Assembly (NCBI RefSeq): GCF_001295925.1
Contig: NZ_LJHQ01000070.1
Coordinates: forward strand, 27,181-91,180
Direction: 5' to 3'
DNA: 64,000 bases
Source: Allobosea sp. AAP35
GTDB lineage: Bacteria; Pseudomonadota; Alphaproteobacteria; Rhizobiales; Beijerinckiaceae
Every line of letters starts with the position of its first letter. Within the stretch, counting starts at the first letter, position 1. The notes beneath the pieces are model-generated. The model was not told the DNA's origin and ran no database searches. It saw nothing but the letters and a program-made list of their open reading frames with translations. The position numbers and the translations under genes are program-made. This document shows, one piece after another, positions 35,204-44,629 of the stretch.

Positions 35204-35671
35204 CTATCCGCCATAGCGCCCGGCAAGCGATCGCGCCAGGCGCTCGCCCTCGCCCGCCAGCCGCGTCGAGGCCTCCTGACTGCCGTCCGTGCAGGCGCGA
35301 TGCGTCAGCGAATAAGCGCGAAAGCCACGGTTATACGCGCTCGTCAGGCGTTCGCGCCGCAACGGCGTGCGACCCTCCGCCTCAACCAGCGCGCCCATGC
35401 GGTCGCGCCAATCCTGCGCCTCCTTGCCTCCGCACAGCGTCCGCAGATAGGCCAGCGAGCCCATGATCTCGGCGAGCTTCAGCAGTTGCGGCTCGTAGGG
35501 CGGCGGCGGCGGCTCCGGGGCCGGCACGGGCTCGGACGGCTTGGTCGTGGCAGGCGGGCGCGACTGCGCAAGCGCGGTGCCAATCGGTGCGCCGATGAAC
35601 ACCGCGAGCAGGCCAAGCAGCACTCCGACCAGCAGCACGCCGATCACCATGCCAGGCGCCGCCCGGCTCAT
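35204..35671 (-). CDS. TIGR02301-like exported protein
   Basis: A 155-residue protein with an N-terminal signal/anchor helix (MVIGVLLVGVLLGLLAVFIG, ending TALAQ), a proline-rich linker (PVPAPEPPPPPYEP), and a conserved C-terminal domain (LAEIMGSLAYLRTLCGG, AYNRGFRAYSLTHRACT). The two cysteines may pair in the periplasm. The domain matches the Hyphomicrobiales-specific TIGR02301 family of unknown function. Its ATG overlaps the Nudix gene stop by 4 bp. Confidence 0.75.
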   Translation of the reverse strand: MSRAAPGMVIGVLLVGVLLGLLAVFIGAPIGTALAQSRPPATTKPSEPVPAPEPPPPPYEPQLLKLAEIMGSLAYLRTLCGGKEAQDWRDRMGALVEAEGRTPLRRERLTSAYNRGFRAYSLTHRACTDGSQEASTRLAGEGERLARSLAGRYGG

Positions 35672-36150
35672 GCGCCCTCCCCGGCCTCGATCCGGATCCG
35701 CTGCGCCCGGCGCAGCACCTCGGCGAGTTCGCGGGTTGTCGGCAGGCCACCGAGCTTGAGCGGATCGGCCCACATCACGGCCCCGGCCTCAGGCCCCGGC
35801 TGCGGCTCGCCGGAAACCCATTCGCCGACGAAGGACGCCACGACGAAGTGGTGGCTGACAGCGCCCAGCCCGTCGCGGCCGAAGATCTCGACATGGCGGT
35901 TGAAGCCGATGATGCGCGCGCGCACCCCGACCTCTTCCTCCAATTCGCGCAGCGCCGCCTCTTCCAGCGTCTCGCCGGCCTCGACCTTGCCGCCGGGCAG
36001 CGACCAGAGCCGGTCGGCAGGGGGCTTGGTGCGCGTCGCCAGCAGCACCTTGCCATCGCGGAAGACCGCGACGGAGGCAGCCAGCACCGGGCGCGCAGGC
36101 GCCTTGCCCGCGGCCGGAAAGCGGATGACCTGCGCGCCGTCCTCGCTCAT
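35668..36150 (-). CDS. Nudix hydrolase
   Basis: A 160-residue pyrophosphohydrolase. The Nudix box GX5EX7REUXEEXGU is complete, from GGKVEAGETLEEAALRELEE to EVGV. Such enzymes clear damaged nucleotides or cofactor derivatives; the residues outside the box do not settle the substrate. It lies 16 bp downstream of the SDR gene and is coupled to the TIGR02301-like gene. Confidence 0.9.
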   Translation of the reverse strand: MSEDGAQVIRFPAAGKAPARPVLAASVAVFRDGKVLLATRTKPPADRLWSLPGGKVEAGETLEEAALRELEEEVGVRARIIGFNRHVEIFGRDGLGAVSHHFVVASFVGEWVSGEPQPGPEAGAVMWADPLKLGGLPTTRELAEVLRRAQRIRIEAGEGA

Positions 36151-36166
36151 GTCAGCGCGCCCCGCC

Positions 36167-36943
36167 TCATACGTGCTGGCCGCCATTGATGTGCAACTCC
36201 GCCCCGGTGACGTAGCTCGACGCATCCGTGCAGAGGAAATGGATCGCGCGCGCCACCTCCTCGGTGCGCCCCAGCCGCCCCAGAGGCAGGGTGGCGACGA
36301 TCTTCTCGGTGCCCGGCGACAGGATGGCGGTGTCGATCTCGCCCGGCGAGATCGAATTGACCCTGATCCCGAGCGGCCCGAAATCTGAGGCCATCTCCCG
36401 CGTCAGGCTGGCCAGCGCCGCTTTCGAGGTCGCATAGGCCGCGCCTGCGAAAGGGTGAACGCGCGAGCCGGCGATCGAGGTGACGTTGACGATCGCCCCC
36501 TTGGCGGCTGTCAACTCATCGAGCAGGCCCCGCGCCAGCATGATCGGCGCGAAGAAATTGACCTGGAAGACCTTGTGCCAGTCGTTGAAGGATGTCGTGG
36601 CCGCGCCAAGCCGCGCGCCCTTGGGGCCCTTGGGCGAAATGCCGGCATTGTTGACCAGCGCGTTGAGCTTGCCGCCCTCGGCCGCCAGCCGGCGCTTGAT
36701 CTCGGCGATGCCGCGCATCGTGTCTTCGGGATCGCCGAGATCGATCTGGACATGATCGTCGGCCCCGGAGGGCCAGGGGCATTTGTCGGAGAAGGCCTGG
36801 CGCGAGCAGGACAGGATCCGCCAGCCCGCCATCGCGAACTGCATCACCGTGGCATGCCCGATGCCGCGGCTGGCCCCGGTCAGCAGCATCACCGGCCGCT
36901 TGCCGGCTTCAGTCTTGGGAAAGTCGAATTTCGGCATCGCCAT
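36167..36943 (-). CDS. Short-chain dehydrogenase/reductase
   Basis: A 258-residue Rossmann-fold oxidoreductase. Cofactor motif TGASRGIG, NNAG at the adenine pocket, catalytic Ser in VTSIAGS and YxxxK in AAYATSKAALASL. The C-terminal GAELHINGGQHV is typical. The ATG at 36943 (or 36937) is preferred over an upstream TTG. It is 14 bp after pdxH and probably co-transcribed with it; the substrate is unknown. Confidence 0.9.
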   Translation of the reverse strand: MAMPKFDFPKTEAGKRPVMLLTGASRGIGHATVMQFAMAGWRILSCSRQAFSDKCPWPSGADDHVQIDLGDPEDTMRGIAEIKRRLAAEGGKLNALVNNAGISPKGPKGARLGAATTSFNDWHKVFQVNFFAPIMLARGLLDELTAAKGAIVNVTSIAGSRVHPFAGAAYATSKAALASLTREMASDFGPLGIRVNSISPGEIDTAILSPGTEKIVATLPLGRLGRTEEVARAIHFLCTDASSYVTGAELHINGGQHV

Positions 36944-36957
36944 CGGGCTATCGATCC

Positions 36958-37572
36958 TCAAGGATAAAGGCGGGCACGCGCCCAGGGCTCGCCGACGCCA
37001 GGGCGGCTGAAGACGACGCGGTCATGCAGGCGAAACGCGCCGTCCCTCCAGAACTCCATATAGACCGGGCTGATCCGGAAACCGGTCCAGTGCGGCGGAC
37101 GCGGGATCGTGCCGATGCCGAATTTGGCGGCCTGGAACGCGACCGCCTTTTCGAGCGCGAAGCGGCTCTCCAGCGGGCGCGACTGCTGCGATGCCCAGGC
37201 GCCGATCCGGCTGTCGCGCGGGCGCGACTGGAAATAGGCATCGGCCATCTCGTCGCTGACCACAGACACATGTCCCCGGATGCGGATCTGGCGGCGCAGG
37301 CTTTTCCAGTGGAACAGCGCCGCCGCCTTGGGCTGGCCGAGCAACTCCTCGCCCTTCTGGCTCTGAGTGTTGGTGTAGAAGACGAAATCCTCGCCGTCGC
37401 GCCCGTTCAGCAGCACCATGCGGCTGTTGGGCATGCCCTGCGCATCGACCGTGGACAAGGCCATCCCATTGGGGTCGTTCGGCTCGCTCTTTTTGGCCTC
37501 CTCGAACCAGGCTGCAAACAGCGCGAAGGGGTCCTGCTCTTGCGTGAAGTCACCGCTCGTTAACCGTTCCAC
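36958..37572 (-). CDS. pdxH: Pyridoxamine 5'-phosphate oxidase
   Basis: A 204-residue FMN enzyme that makes pyridoxal 5'-phosphate from PNP or PMP. Conserved segments are NAMALSTVD-like [46 protein letters not shown], and the C-terminal [10 protein letters not shown] and RLHDR. The GTG at 37572 follows GAGG with 9-bp spacing; the TTG at 37587 lies on the ribosome site itself. It heads an operon with SDR, Nudix and TIGR02301-like genes. Confidence 0.93.
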   Translation of the reverse strand: MERLTSGDFTQEQDPFALFAAWFEEAKKSEPNDPNGMALSTVDAQGMPNSRMVLLNGRDGEDFVFYTNTQSQKGEELLGQPKAAALFHWKSLRRQIRIRGHVSVVSDEMADAYFQSRPRDSRIGAWASQQSRPLESRFALEKAVAFQAAKFGIGTIPRPPHWTGFRISPVYMEFWRDGAFRLHDRVVFSRPGVGEPWARARLYP

Positions 37573-37701
37573 GTGTCTAATCCTCAAAGAATTTGGGGTG
37601 TTGCGTTTGGGCGAGCGCGAGCGGTGAACTTGGTCAAGACAGCACGACTATATAGGACAGGGACGTCAGCGTTCCAAAGCCTTCCGCGGCGCGGTGCCGC
37701 C

Positions 37702-38163
37702 ATGCGCGCGATTGCGATCGCGGGCGCTGCTGCCATGGCCCTGTTCTGTGCCGGTTGTTCGGTGTCGTTCCCGATTCTGGGCCTGTCCAGCAAGGCCGAA
37801 GACGATGTCGCCACGACCTCGTCGGTGCTGCCGGCGCGCGGCCCGGCCAAGCCCGGCGCGCTGGCCTCGCTCTCCTCAGAACTCGGCCCCGAGGATATGC
37901 GCCGGGCCGATGGCGCCATGGCGGTGGCGCTCGACCCGCAGGGCAATGGCGCCGCCGTCTCCTGGGACAACCCGCAAAGCGGCGTGAAAGGCTCCTTCAT
38001 CCCCGTCGGCGGCCCATTCCTGCGCTCAGACGAGATCTGTCGCGCCTTCATAGCCAGCGTGCAGACGCAGACGAAACCCGCTAAGCTGCAGGGAACCGCC
38101 TGCCGGCCGTCGGGGGGAGACTGGCTGGTCAAGGACATCGAGCCCTGGAAGGGCACGACCTGA
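37702..38163 (+). CDS. Surface lipoprotein, RT0821/Lpp0805-like
   Basis: A 153-residue lipoprotein precursor: MRAIAIAGAAAMALFCAGCS holds a signal sequence with lipobox and the acylated cysteine. The mature part has the DPQGNGAAVSWDNPQSGVKG and CRPSGGDWLV blocks of the RT0821/Lpp0805 family. The start at 37702 is set by the signal peptide; the frame is open upstream. It is divergent from pdxH. Confidence 0.82.
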   Translation: MRAIAIAGAAAMALFCAGCSVSFPILGLSSKAEDDVATTSSVLPARGPAKPGALASLSSELGPEDMRRADGAMAVALDPQGNGAAVSWDNPQSGVKGSFIPVGGPFLRSDEICRAFIASVQTQTKPAKLQGTACRPSGGDWLVKDIEPWKGTT

Positions 38164-38296
38164 CAAGAAGAGTTGGCTATGATGCGCCACAGCTGTTGCG
38201 TTCAGGCCACACCGTTCCCAGATAGGCTTTGAGACCAGGGTCGGCCTGTGCCTTGCGCCGGGATCGGCTCTTCAGCAGTGCCAATGGGGTTCATGA

Positions 38297-39223
38297 ATGC
38301 GCGACCCATATCAGATTCTGGGTGTCGCCCGCACGGCGAGCGAGGCGGAGATCAAGAAGGCCTATCGCCGCCGCGCCAAGGATCTGCATCCTGACCGCAA
38401 CCAGGACGATCCCAAGGCGCAGGACCGGTTTTCGGAACTGAACGGCGCCTATGAGATCCTCAGTGACGGCGCCAAGCGCAAGCAGTTCGACGCCGGCCAG
38501 ATCGATGGCGAAGGCAAGCCCAAGTTCCAGGGCTTCGAGGGCATGGGCGCCGGTCGCGGCGGCCGGGCCGGCGGCTTCGAATACAATTTCGGCCAGGGCG
38601 GCCGGGGCCATCCCTTTGGCGCGGGAGCCGGCGCGGGTGCGGGCGCTGGTTTCGATCCCGCCGACATCTTCGGCTCGCTCTTCGGCGAGGCCGCTCGGCG
38701 CCAGGGCCAGGCCCGCCCCGAGGCGCACAAGCCGCCCGAGCAGAGCTTTACGCTGGAGGTGACGCTGGCCCAGGCGGTCTCCGGTGCGACGCGACGCGTC
38801 AGGCTGCCGGGCGGGCGCGAGGTCGAGGTCACGATTCCCGAGGGCGTCACGGACGGCAAGGTGATGCGCCTGCGTGGTCTCGGCCAGACCGACCCGCATT
38901 CGGGCCAGACCGGCGACGTGCTGATGACGATCAAGGTCAAGCGGGATTCGCGCTTCGTCACCGAAGGCAATGATCTGCGCACGCGCGTCACCGTCCCGCT
39001 CGCCCAGGCGGTGCTGGGCGGGCCGATCCATGTCCCGACGCTGACCGGCACCGTGGAGATGAAGATCCCGCCGCTGACGGGCACGACCCGGTCCTTCCGT
39101 CTGCGCGGAAAGGGGTTGAAGGGCGAGGCCGGCGCGGTCGGCGACCTGTTCGTTGCCATCGACATCGAGATGCCCGAAAGCGACGCCGACCTCACAGCAT
39201 TGATGAAGGCGCGCGTGGAATAG
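38297..39223 (+). CDS. DnaJ-class co-chaperone (CbpA-like)
   Basis: A 308-residue J-domain protein. The J-domain (residues 1-68) starts [20 protein letters not shown] and contains the HPD tripeptide needed to stimulate DnaK. A Gly/Phe-rich linker follows, then two client-binding domains without a zinc-finger cysteine region, as in CbpA. A Gly-Ala dipeptide repeat (GAGAGAGAGAG) lies near residue 110. It precedes fabI by 119 bp. Confidence 0.92.
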   Translation: MRDPYQILGVARTASEAEIKKAYRRRAKDLHPDRNQDDPKAQDRFSELNGAYEILSDGAKRKQFDAGQIDGEGKPKFQGFEGMGAGRGGRAGGFEYNFGQGGRGHPFGAGAGAGAGAGFDPADIFGSLFGEAARRQGQARPEAHKPPEQSFTLEVTLAQAVSGATRRVRLPGGREVEVTIPEGVTDGKVMRLRGLGQTDPHSGQTGDVLMTIKVKRDSRFVTEGNDLRTRVTVPLAQAVLGGPIHVPTLTGTVEMKIPPLTGTTRSFRLRGKGLKGEAGAVGDLFVAIDIEMPESDADLTALMKARVE

Positions 39224-39342
39224 CCCCGGCTGTGAAACGGCTGACGGGGGCGCTTGGGTGGACGGTCGCTGAAATCCGGTTTCCCCTTTGCGCCATCCTG
39301 TTCTAAGAGACCCGTCGACTTTATCCAGTTCGCGGGTCCCAA

Positions 39343-40185
39343 ATGCCTGATTCCACTGCCGCCGCCCGGCCCACCGCCAATCTTCTCAAGGGCAAGCGGG
39401 GCCTCGTCATGGGCGTCGCCAACAACCGCTCGATCGCCTGGGGCATCGCCAAGGCCGCGGCCGAAGCCGGCGCCGAACTCGCCTTCACCTATCAGGGGGA
39501 TGCGCTGAAGAAGCGTGTCGAGCCATTGGCGAAGGAACTCGGCGGCCATGTCGTCGGCCATTGCGATGTCACCGATCCCGCCACGATCGACGCCGTCTTC
39601 GCAGAGGTCGAGACGCTCTGGGGCAAGCTCGACTTCGTCGTTCACTGCATCGCCTTCTCCGACAAGGACGAGCTGACCGGCCGCTATGTCGAGACGACCG
39701 AAGCCAACTTCACCAAGTCGCTGCTGATCTCCTGCTACTCCTTCACCGCCGTCACCCAGCGCGCCGAGAAGCTGATGACCGATGGCGGCTCCATGCTGAC
39801 CCTGACCTATTACGGCGCCGAGAAGTGGATGCCGCATTACAACGTCATGGGCGTCGCCAAGGCCGCGCTGGAATCGAGTGTGCAATATCTCGCCGCCGAT
39901 CTCGGCCCCTCGAAGATCCGCGTCAACGCGATCTCGGCCGGGCCCATCAAGACGCTGGCCGCCTCCGGCATCGGCGATTTCCGCTACATCCTGCGCTGGA
40001 ACGAATACAATTCGCCGCTGCGCCGCACCGTGACGATCGAGGAGGTCGGCGAGACCGCCGTGTTCCTCGTCTCCGACATGTCGCGCGGCATCACCGGCGA
40101 GATCCTGCATGTCGATGCCGGCTATCATGTCGTCGGCATGAAGGTGCCGACCGCGCCGGATATCACGCTCGACAAGGGCGAGTGA
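39343..40185 (+). CDS. fabI: Enoyl-[acyl-carrier-protein] reductase (NADH)
   Basis: A 280-residue SDR-type enoyl-ACP reductase, the last step of each fatty-acid elongation cycle and the target of triclosan. The family start KRGLVMGVANNRSIAWGIAK and the catalytic Tyr-Tyr-Lys set in YYGAEKWMPHYNVMGVAK (spacing 10 and 7) are present. SAGPIKTLAASGI is the mobile substrate loop. Confidence 0.95.
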   Translation: MPDSTAAARPTANLLKGKRGLVMGVANNRSIAWGIAKAAAEAGAELAFTYQGDALKKRVEPLAKELGGHVVGHCDVTDPATIDAVFAEVETLWGKLDFVVHCIAFSDKDELTGRYVETTEANFTKSLLISCYSFTAVTQRAEKLMTDGGSMLTLTYYGAEKWMPHYNVMGVAKAALESSVQYLAADLGPSKIRVNAISAGPIKTLAASGIGDFRYILRWNEYNSPLRRTVTIEEVGETAVFLVSDMSRGITGEILHVDAGYHVVGMKVPTAPDITLDKGE

Positions 40186-40186
40186 G

Positions 40187-40702
40187 CTAGCCTGTCAGCT
40201 TCGCGTTCAGCCGGTCCGTCGCGACACTGTCGCGGCGGATCGTTTCGTTTCTGACGGCGTCGAGCGAAGTCGAGACAGTCCTCTCTCCAATCACCATCCC
40301 AGGCGCGATCTCCGCCAGCGGTGCGAGCACGAAGGCGCGCTCCGCGATGCGCGGATGGGGCACCTGCAGTCCCGGCTCATCGATCATCTCGCGGCCATAG
40401 GTCAGGATGTCGATGTCGAGCGTGCGCGGCCCCCAGCGCTCCCGCCGCTCGCGCCCGCCCTCGCGTTCGAGATCGAGGCACAGATCGAGCAGCGCCCGCG
40501 CCGGCAGCTCCGTCTCGACCAGCACCGCCATGTTGAGGAACTCCGGCTGGTCGAGCTTGCCCCAGGGTGCCGTGCGATAGACGCTGGACGGGCGGACGGC
40601 GAAGATGGCGGGATGCTGCGCGAGCCGCGTCAGTGCGTGTGCGAAAGCCGCGACGGGATCGCCCAGATTGCCGCCGAGGCCCAGCGCCGCCTCAACCCTC
40701 AC
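40187..40702 (-). CDS. folK: 2-amino-4-hydroxy-6-hydroxymethyldihydropteridine diphosphokinase
   Basis: A 171-residue folate-pathway kinase that pyrophosphorylates hydroxymethyldihydropterin. LGLGGNLGDP at the start, YRTAPWG, and the HPPK signature RWGPRTLDIDILTYG are conserved. It begins at a GTG overlapping the folB stop by 11 bp and ends 1 bp from the convergent fabI stop. The C-terminal 25 residues are poorly conserved. Confidence 0.93.
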   Translation of the reverse strand: MRVEAALGLGGNLGDPVAAFAHALTRLAQHPAIFAVRPSSVYRTAPWGKLDQPEFLNMAVLVETELPARALLDLCLDLEREGGRERRERWGPRTLDIDILTYGREMIDEPGLQVPHPRIAERAFVLAPLAEIAPGMVIGERTVSTSLDAVRNETIRRDSVATDRLNAKLTG

Positions 40703-41066
40703 GCCGATAGCTCAGCGTGATGCCGACGCTGGCGAGCGTGGCGTGGATCGGCGGGGCGGGCTTGCGCAAGGTCACCTCGATGCGGGTGACCGGCGGAAAA
40801 CCGTCGAGCACGGCGAGCGCCACCGCGCGCGCAGCCGCTTCGAGCAGGTTGAAGCGGCTCGTGGTGAAAACCTCGGTGACGACAGCGACGACCTTGCCGT
40901 AATTCACCGTGTCGGCCAGCGCATCGCTGATGGCGGACGCGCGCAGATCGACCTCCAATGCGAGATCGAGGACAAAGCGCTGGCCCAGCCGCTCCTCTTC
41001 CGAAAAGAAGCCGTGATAGGCGTAGATGTCGAGCTTCTCGATCAGGATGATGCCGGTTTCGCTCAC
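40692..41066 (-). CDS. folB: Dihydroneopterin aldolase
   Basis: A 124-residue enzyme converting dihydroneopterin to hydroxymethyldihydropterin and glycolaldehyde. The family pattern IEKLDIYAYHGFFSEEERLG, the VNYGKV block and the LRKPAPPI loop with the catalytic Lys are all present. Its ATG overlaps the folP stop by 4 bp, placing it between folP and folK in one operon. Confidence 0.93.
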   Translation of the reverse strand: MSETGIILIEKLDIYAYHGFFSEEERLGQRFVLDLALEVDLRASAISDALADTVNYGKVVAVVTEVFTTSRFNLLEAAARAVALAVLDGFPPVTRIEVTLRKPAPPIHATLASVGITLSYRREG

Positions 41067-41908
41067 GCGCGGGGCTCCGAAGGCTGTGACAGGGCGACCC
41101 AGACCTTGAACGCCTGCGCATGCGCGGCAACGTCATGGGCGCGAATGATGGCGGCGCCTTGCGTAGCGCCATAGAGATGGGCCGCGACGCTGCCGGCAAC
41201 ACGGTCGGCCGGCACGCTCTGGCCGGTGACGACGCCGATCACCGATTTGCGCGAGGCCCCGAGCAGGATCGGGCAGCCGAGTTCCTTGAGCTTCGCCAAC
41301 TGGCGGATCAGCAGCAGGGATTGCTCCGGCGTCTTGCCGAACAGCCCGATCCCGGGATCGACGACAATCTGCGCGCGCGGCACGCCGGCTTCCAAGGCGA
41401 TCGCGATCGACCGCTCGAGAAAGCGCAGCACGTCGGACAGGATGTCGAGCGTGGGGTCGGTGGTCTCGCGGTTGTGCATCAGCACGATCGGCGCGCCATG
41501 CCGTGCGGCAACATCGGCGATCGCGGGATCGCGCTGCGCGCCCCAGACATCGTTGACGATGGAGGCACCCGCCACCAGTGCGGCTTCCGCCACCTCCGCC
41601 TTCCAGGTGTCGATCGACAGAGGCGTCCGGATCCGCTGGCGCAGGCCCTCGATCACCGGCAGAACCCGCGCCAGTTCGGTCGCGGCCGCCAGAGGGGCGT
41701 GACCCGGCCTGGTCGATTCGCCGCCGATATCGATGATGGCGGCCTCTTCCGCCGCAAGCCGCACACCATGCGAGATCGCCTGCTCCGCATTGGTCAGCAT
41801 GCCCCCGTCGGAGAAGGAATCGGGCGTGATGTTGACGATCCCCATCAGCAGGGGTGCGGCGTCGAGGGCGAGCCTGCGACCATCGGGCAAGGTCAGAGCC
41901 GGCGGCAT
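41063..41908 (-). CDS. folP: Dihydropteroate synthase
   Basis: A 281-residue TIM-barrel enzyme that joins p-aminobenzoate to the pterin pyrophosphate; it is the sulfonamide target. Signatures are LMGIVNITPDSFSDGG, IIDIGGESTRPG, SIVNDVWG, DPGIGLFGKT and GASRKSVIG. It is the first gene of folP-folB-folK. Confidence 0.95.
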   Translation of the reverse strand: MPPALTLPDGRRLALDAAPLLMGIVNITPDSFSDGGMLTNAEQAISHGVRLAAEEAAIIDIGGESTRPGHAPLAAATELARVLPVIEGLRQRIRTPLSIDTWKAEVAEAALVAGASIVNDVWGAQRDPAIADVAARHGAPIVLMHNRETTDPTLDILSDVLRFLERSIAIALEAGVPRAQIVVDPGIGLFGKTPEQSLLLIRQLAKLKELGCPILLGASRKSVIGVVTGQSVPADRVAGSVAAHLYGATQGAAIIRAHDVAAHAQAFKVWVALSQPSEPRA

Positions 41909-42061
41909 GAAGGATCATCCGGAAGGGCGGAGTGCGGCCTATAGACCGCCTCTCCCCGACAGGCCAATGGAAACGACAGGTCGCGGCCATGGTTGCGACG
42001 CATGGCCCCGATCCGGCGCAACGCTTTGACGTCGCGCCCGCCAGCGTGCAGAAGCCGGGCC

Positions 42062-42658
42062 ATGGACAAGCTCACGCTCCCGCACCGGCTCATCCTCGTC
42101 CGCCATGGCGAGACAGACTGGAATCGCGAGGGCCGCCTCCAGGGCGGGCAGGACATCCCCCTCAACGCACTCGGCCGCAGCCAGGCTGCCGAGGCCGCCG
42201 GGCGGCTGCGAACCCTGGCGCCCGACTTCGCCACGCTCGACTATATCGGCTCGCCGATGCAACGCGCCCGCGAAACCATGGATATTCTGCGCGCGACGCT
42301 AGAGCTGTCGCCTGGCGCCTATCGCCTCGACGACCGCCTCAAGGAGCTCACCTTCGGCTCCTGGGAGGGCTTCACCTGGCGTGACATCCGCAAGGCCGAG
42401 CGCGAGCAGGCGCAATTGCGGGAGCGTGACAAATGGAGCTTCGTGCCGCCCGGCGGCGAAAGCTACGCCATGCTTGCGCAGCGCATCCGGCCGGTTCTGG
42501 AAGAGCTCACCCGCGAGACCGTCATCGTCAGCCATGGCGGGGTCGCGCGTGCCGTGCTGGCTCTCGTTGGCGCGGTCTCCCCGCAAAAGGCCTCGATGGT
42601 CGAGATCTGGCAGGGTAAGATCCTGACCGTCACCGGCAGCCAGGCCGACTGGGTGTAG
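42062..42658 (+). CDS. Histidine phosphatase (phosphoglycerate-mutase-like)
   Basis: A 198-residue enzyme of the histidine phosphatase superfamily. The phosphohistidine motif LVRHGETDWNREG and the second catalytic histidine in IVSHGGVARAV are intact; the acid is in ELTFGSWEG. The ATG at 42062 fixes the family start. It could be a cofactor-dependent mutase or a general phosphatase; the substrate is undetermined. It is convergent with ribB. Confidence 0.88.
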   Translation: MDKLTLPHRLILVRHGETDWNREGRLQGGQDIPLNALGRSQAAEAAGRLRTLAPDFATLDYIGSPMQRARETMDILRATLELSPGAYRLDDRLKELTFGSWEGFTWRDIRKAEREQAQLRERDKWSFVPPGGESYAMLAQRIRPVLEELTRETVIVSHGGVARAVLALVGAVSPQKASMVEIWQGKILTVTGSQADWV

Positions 42659-42659
42659 C

Positions 42660-43937
42660 TCACGCCAGTGGCTGCGTGTCCGCGATCTCGATCCCGAACC
42701 CGCTCAACCCCACGAAGGAGCGCGGCGACGAGGCGAGGTTGACGATCGAGCGAACCCCGAGATCGCGCAGGATCTGCGCGCCGAGCCCAACCTCGCGCCA
42801 TTGCTGCGAGCGCTGCGCGTCCGACCCCTCCTCGACGCTCTTGATCGGCACGCCGGCCGCACCATCGCGCAGATAGATCAGCACGCCGCGCCCGTCGGTC
42901 TCGAAGCGCTTCAGCACGGACTGGATCGCGACCGCACCTCCAAGCACGTCGGCGACGACATCGGCACGATGCAGCCGCGCGGGGATTTTCTCACCATCGC
43001 CGATCTTGCCCGAGACGAAAGCGAAGTGCTGCGTGTCGTCGAAGGGGGTCACATAAACATGGCCGGTCAGCTCGCCGAAGGCAGTCTTGACCGGGAAGGA
43101 ATGCACCCGCTCCACCAACTTCTCGCGGGACTGGCGATGCGCGATCAGATCGGCGACCGTGATCTGCCTGAGGCCATGCTTCTGGGCAAACGCCGTGATC
43201 TGCGCGCCCTTCATCACCGTGCCGTCATCATTGGCAAGTTCACAGATGACACCGACCTGCGGCAGATCGGCGAGCTTGCACAGATCGACGGCGGCCTCCG
43301 TATGCCCGGAGCGCATCAACACGCCGCCATCCTTGGCGATCAGCGGGAAGACATGGCCCGGCCGCACGAAATCGGTGGCGCCCATATTGCCATTGGCGAG
43401 CGCGCGGACCGTGTTGCAGCGCTGCTCCGCCGAGATGCCGGTGGTCAGCCCGTGCTTGACGTCGACGGTGATGGTGAAGGCGGTGCCCAGCGGCGCGTCG
43501 TTGGACGACACCATCGGGTCGAGCCGCAGCCGCCGCGCCTCGGACGAAGTCAGCGGCGCGCAGACGATCCCGCAGGTGTTGCGGATGATGAAGGCCATCT
43601 TCTCCGGCGTGCAGAGCGAGGCAGCGACGATCAGATCGCCCTCGTTCTCGCGATCGTCGTCATCGGTGACGATGACGATCTCGCCACGGGCAAAGGCTTC
43701 GATGGTGGCGGTGACATTGTTCGGCATGCTGGCCTCGCGCGGCCCGACAAGGCCGAGGAAATCATTGGGGGTGACGGAGCCGCCGGTGGCAGCGGCGATG
43801 CGCTCGGCGCTTTCGCGCGAGATCCACGCAGTCTGGTCGTTGCAGAGCGCCGTGACGCTGGCGGGCGACAGGCCGACCTGCCGCGCGAACGCGCTGCGGC
43901 CGATCTTGTTTTGCGTGAGCCAGGCGTCGAGCTTCAT
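42660..43937 (-). CDS. ribB: 3,4-dihydroxy-2-butanone 4-phosphate synthase with N-terminal HTH and degenerate GTP cyclohydrolase II domain
   Basis: A 425-residue three-part protein. Residues 1-65 resemble a Cro/XRE helix-turn-helix (ARQVGLSPASVTALCNDQ). Residues about 72-275 are the RibB domain with its acidic loop VTDDDDRENEGDLI, SGHTEAAVDL and CELANDDGT, so synthesis of the riboflavin four-carbon unit should be intact. The C-terminal domain aligns with RibA but lacks the zinc cysteines expected near HSECLTGD...CDCG (here HSFPVKTAFGELTGHVYV), so GTP cyclohydrolase activity is unlikely. No FMN riboswitch is visible upstream. Confidence 0.9.
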   Translation of the reverse strand: MKLDAWLTQNKIGRSAFARQVGLSPASVTALCNDQTAWISRESAERIAAATGGSVTPNDFLGLVGPREASMPNNVTATIEAFARGEIVIVTDDDDRENEGDLIVAASLCTPEKMAFIIRNTCGIVCAPLTSSEARRLRLDPMVSSNDAPLGTAFTITVDVKHGLTTGISAEQRCNTVRALANGNMGATDFVRPGHVFPLIAKDGGVLMRSGHTEAAVDLCKLADLPQVGVICELANDDGTVMKGAQITAFAQKHGLRQITVADLIAHRQSREKLVERVHSFPVKTAFGELTGHVYVTPFDDTQHFAFVSGKIGDGEKIPARLHRADVVADVLGGAVAIQSVLKRFETDGRGVLIYLRDGAAGVPIKSVEEGSDAQRSQQWREVGLGAQILRDLGVRSIVNLASSPRSFVGLSGFGIEIADTQPLA

Positions 43938-44041
43938 GACGAGAAGCTAATGCCGAACCTCTTCAGTTACAATGAAGAAGTTCACGTCTTTCAGCGAAAC
44001 TGAATGGCACCGCTAACTGCGCCCTTCAGGCCTCACGCTCG

Positions 44042-44407
44042 CTACAAGACATAGGGTGCCCGTATCCCCGGATCGTCGGTCGAAAAATCTTTAGTGTTGC
44101 GGGTCACGAGCAGACGCCCCGCTGTCTGCGCTGTAGCCCAGATCACCGCGTCAGGCAGCTTGATGCGATGGGTCCGCCGCAATGCCACCGCGCGAATGGC
44201 GATTGCTTCGTCAAGCGCGATGACCCGAAAACCTTCGAGGAAACGCCGGGTGGGCTCGACCAGATCGGCATCCGCCCCGACCATCACCTCCATCCACGTG
44301 ATGATGCTGACGGCCCGGTTTTCGAAGCGCTCGATTTCCTCGCGGGCCTGCGGGACGGCATTCAAATGGTCGATGAGGATATTGGTGTCGAACAGCGCGC
44401 CTACCAT
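44042..44407 (-). CDS. VapC-type PIN-domain toxin (system 1)
   Basis: A 121-residue PIN ribonuclease. The acidic residues expected in the active site are in ALFDTNILIDHL, ITWMEVMVG, KLPDAVIWATA and TRNTKDF. Its ATG overlaps the antitoxin stop by 7 bp. VapC toxins cleave tRNA or rRNA and are held inactive by the cognate antitoxin. Confidence 0.88.
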   Translation of the reverse strand: MVGALFDTNILIDHLNAVPQAREEIERFENRAVSIITWMEVMVGADADLVEPTRRFLEGFRVIALDEAIAIRAVALRRTHRIKLPDAVIWATAQTAGRLLVTRNTKDFSTDDPGIRAPYVL

Positions 44408-44616
44408 TCGCGACGGGCTTTCTCCTGATAAGCCAGTCCATCGACCTTGCGCCGACCCCACAGGCCAAAGCCGTCCTCGACCTGTTCACGATGATGGCGG
44501 TCGAGATAATCATCGATCGCAGCCCTGATCAGGGCAGCGCGGGACTGCTGCAATCGTTTGGCAATGGCGTCGAGCGCTTCGACTTGAGCATCACTCATAT
44601 CGATCAGGGCTCGCAT
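44401..44616 (-). CDS. Ribbon-helix-helix antitoxin of VapBC system 1
   Basis: A 71-residue CopG/RHH-type protein. The DNA-binding strand and helices are RALIDMSDAQVEALDAIAKR and SRAALIRAAIDDYL, with a C-terminal toxin-binding tail. The ATG at 44616 follows GGAG. It overlaps the PIN toxin gene. Confidence 0.82.
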   Translation of the reverse strand: MRALIDMSDAQVEALDAIAKRLQQSRAALIRAAIDDYLDRHHREQVEDGFGLWGRRKVDGLAYQEKARREW

Positions 44617-44629
44617 GCCACACTCCAAT

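Noticed and set aside
43938..44041. FMN riboswitch upstream of the ribB gene
   Set aside because: The gap is too short and shows no RFN-like conserved helices.
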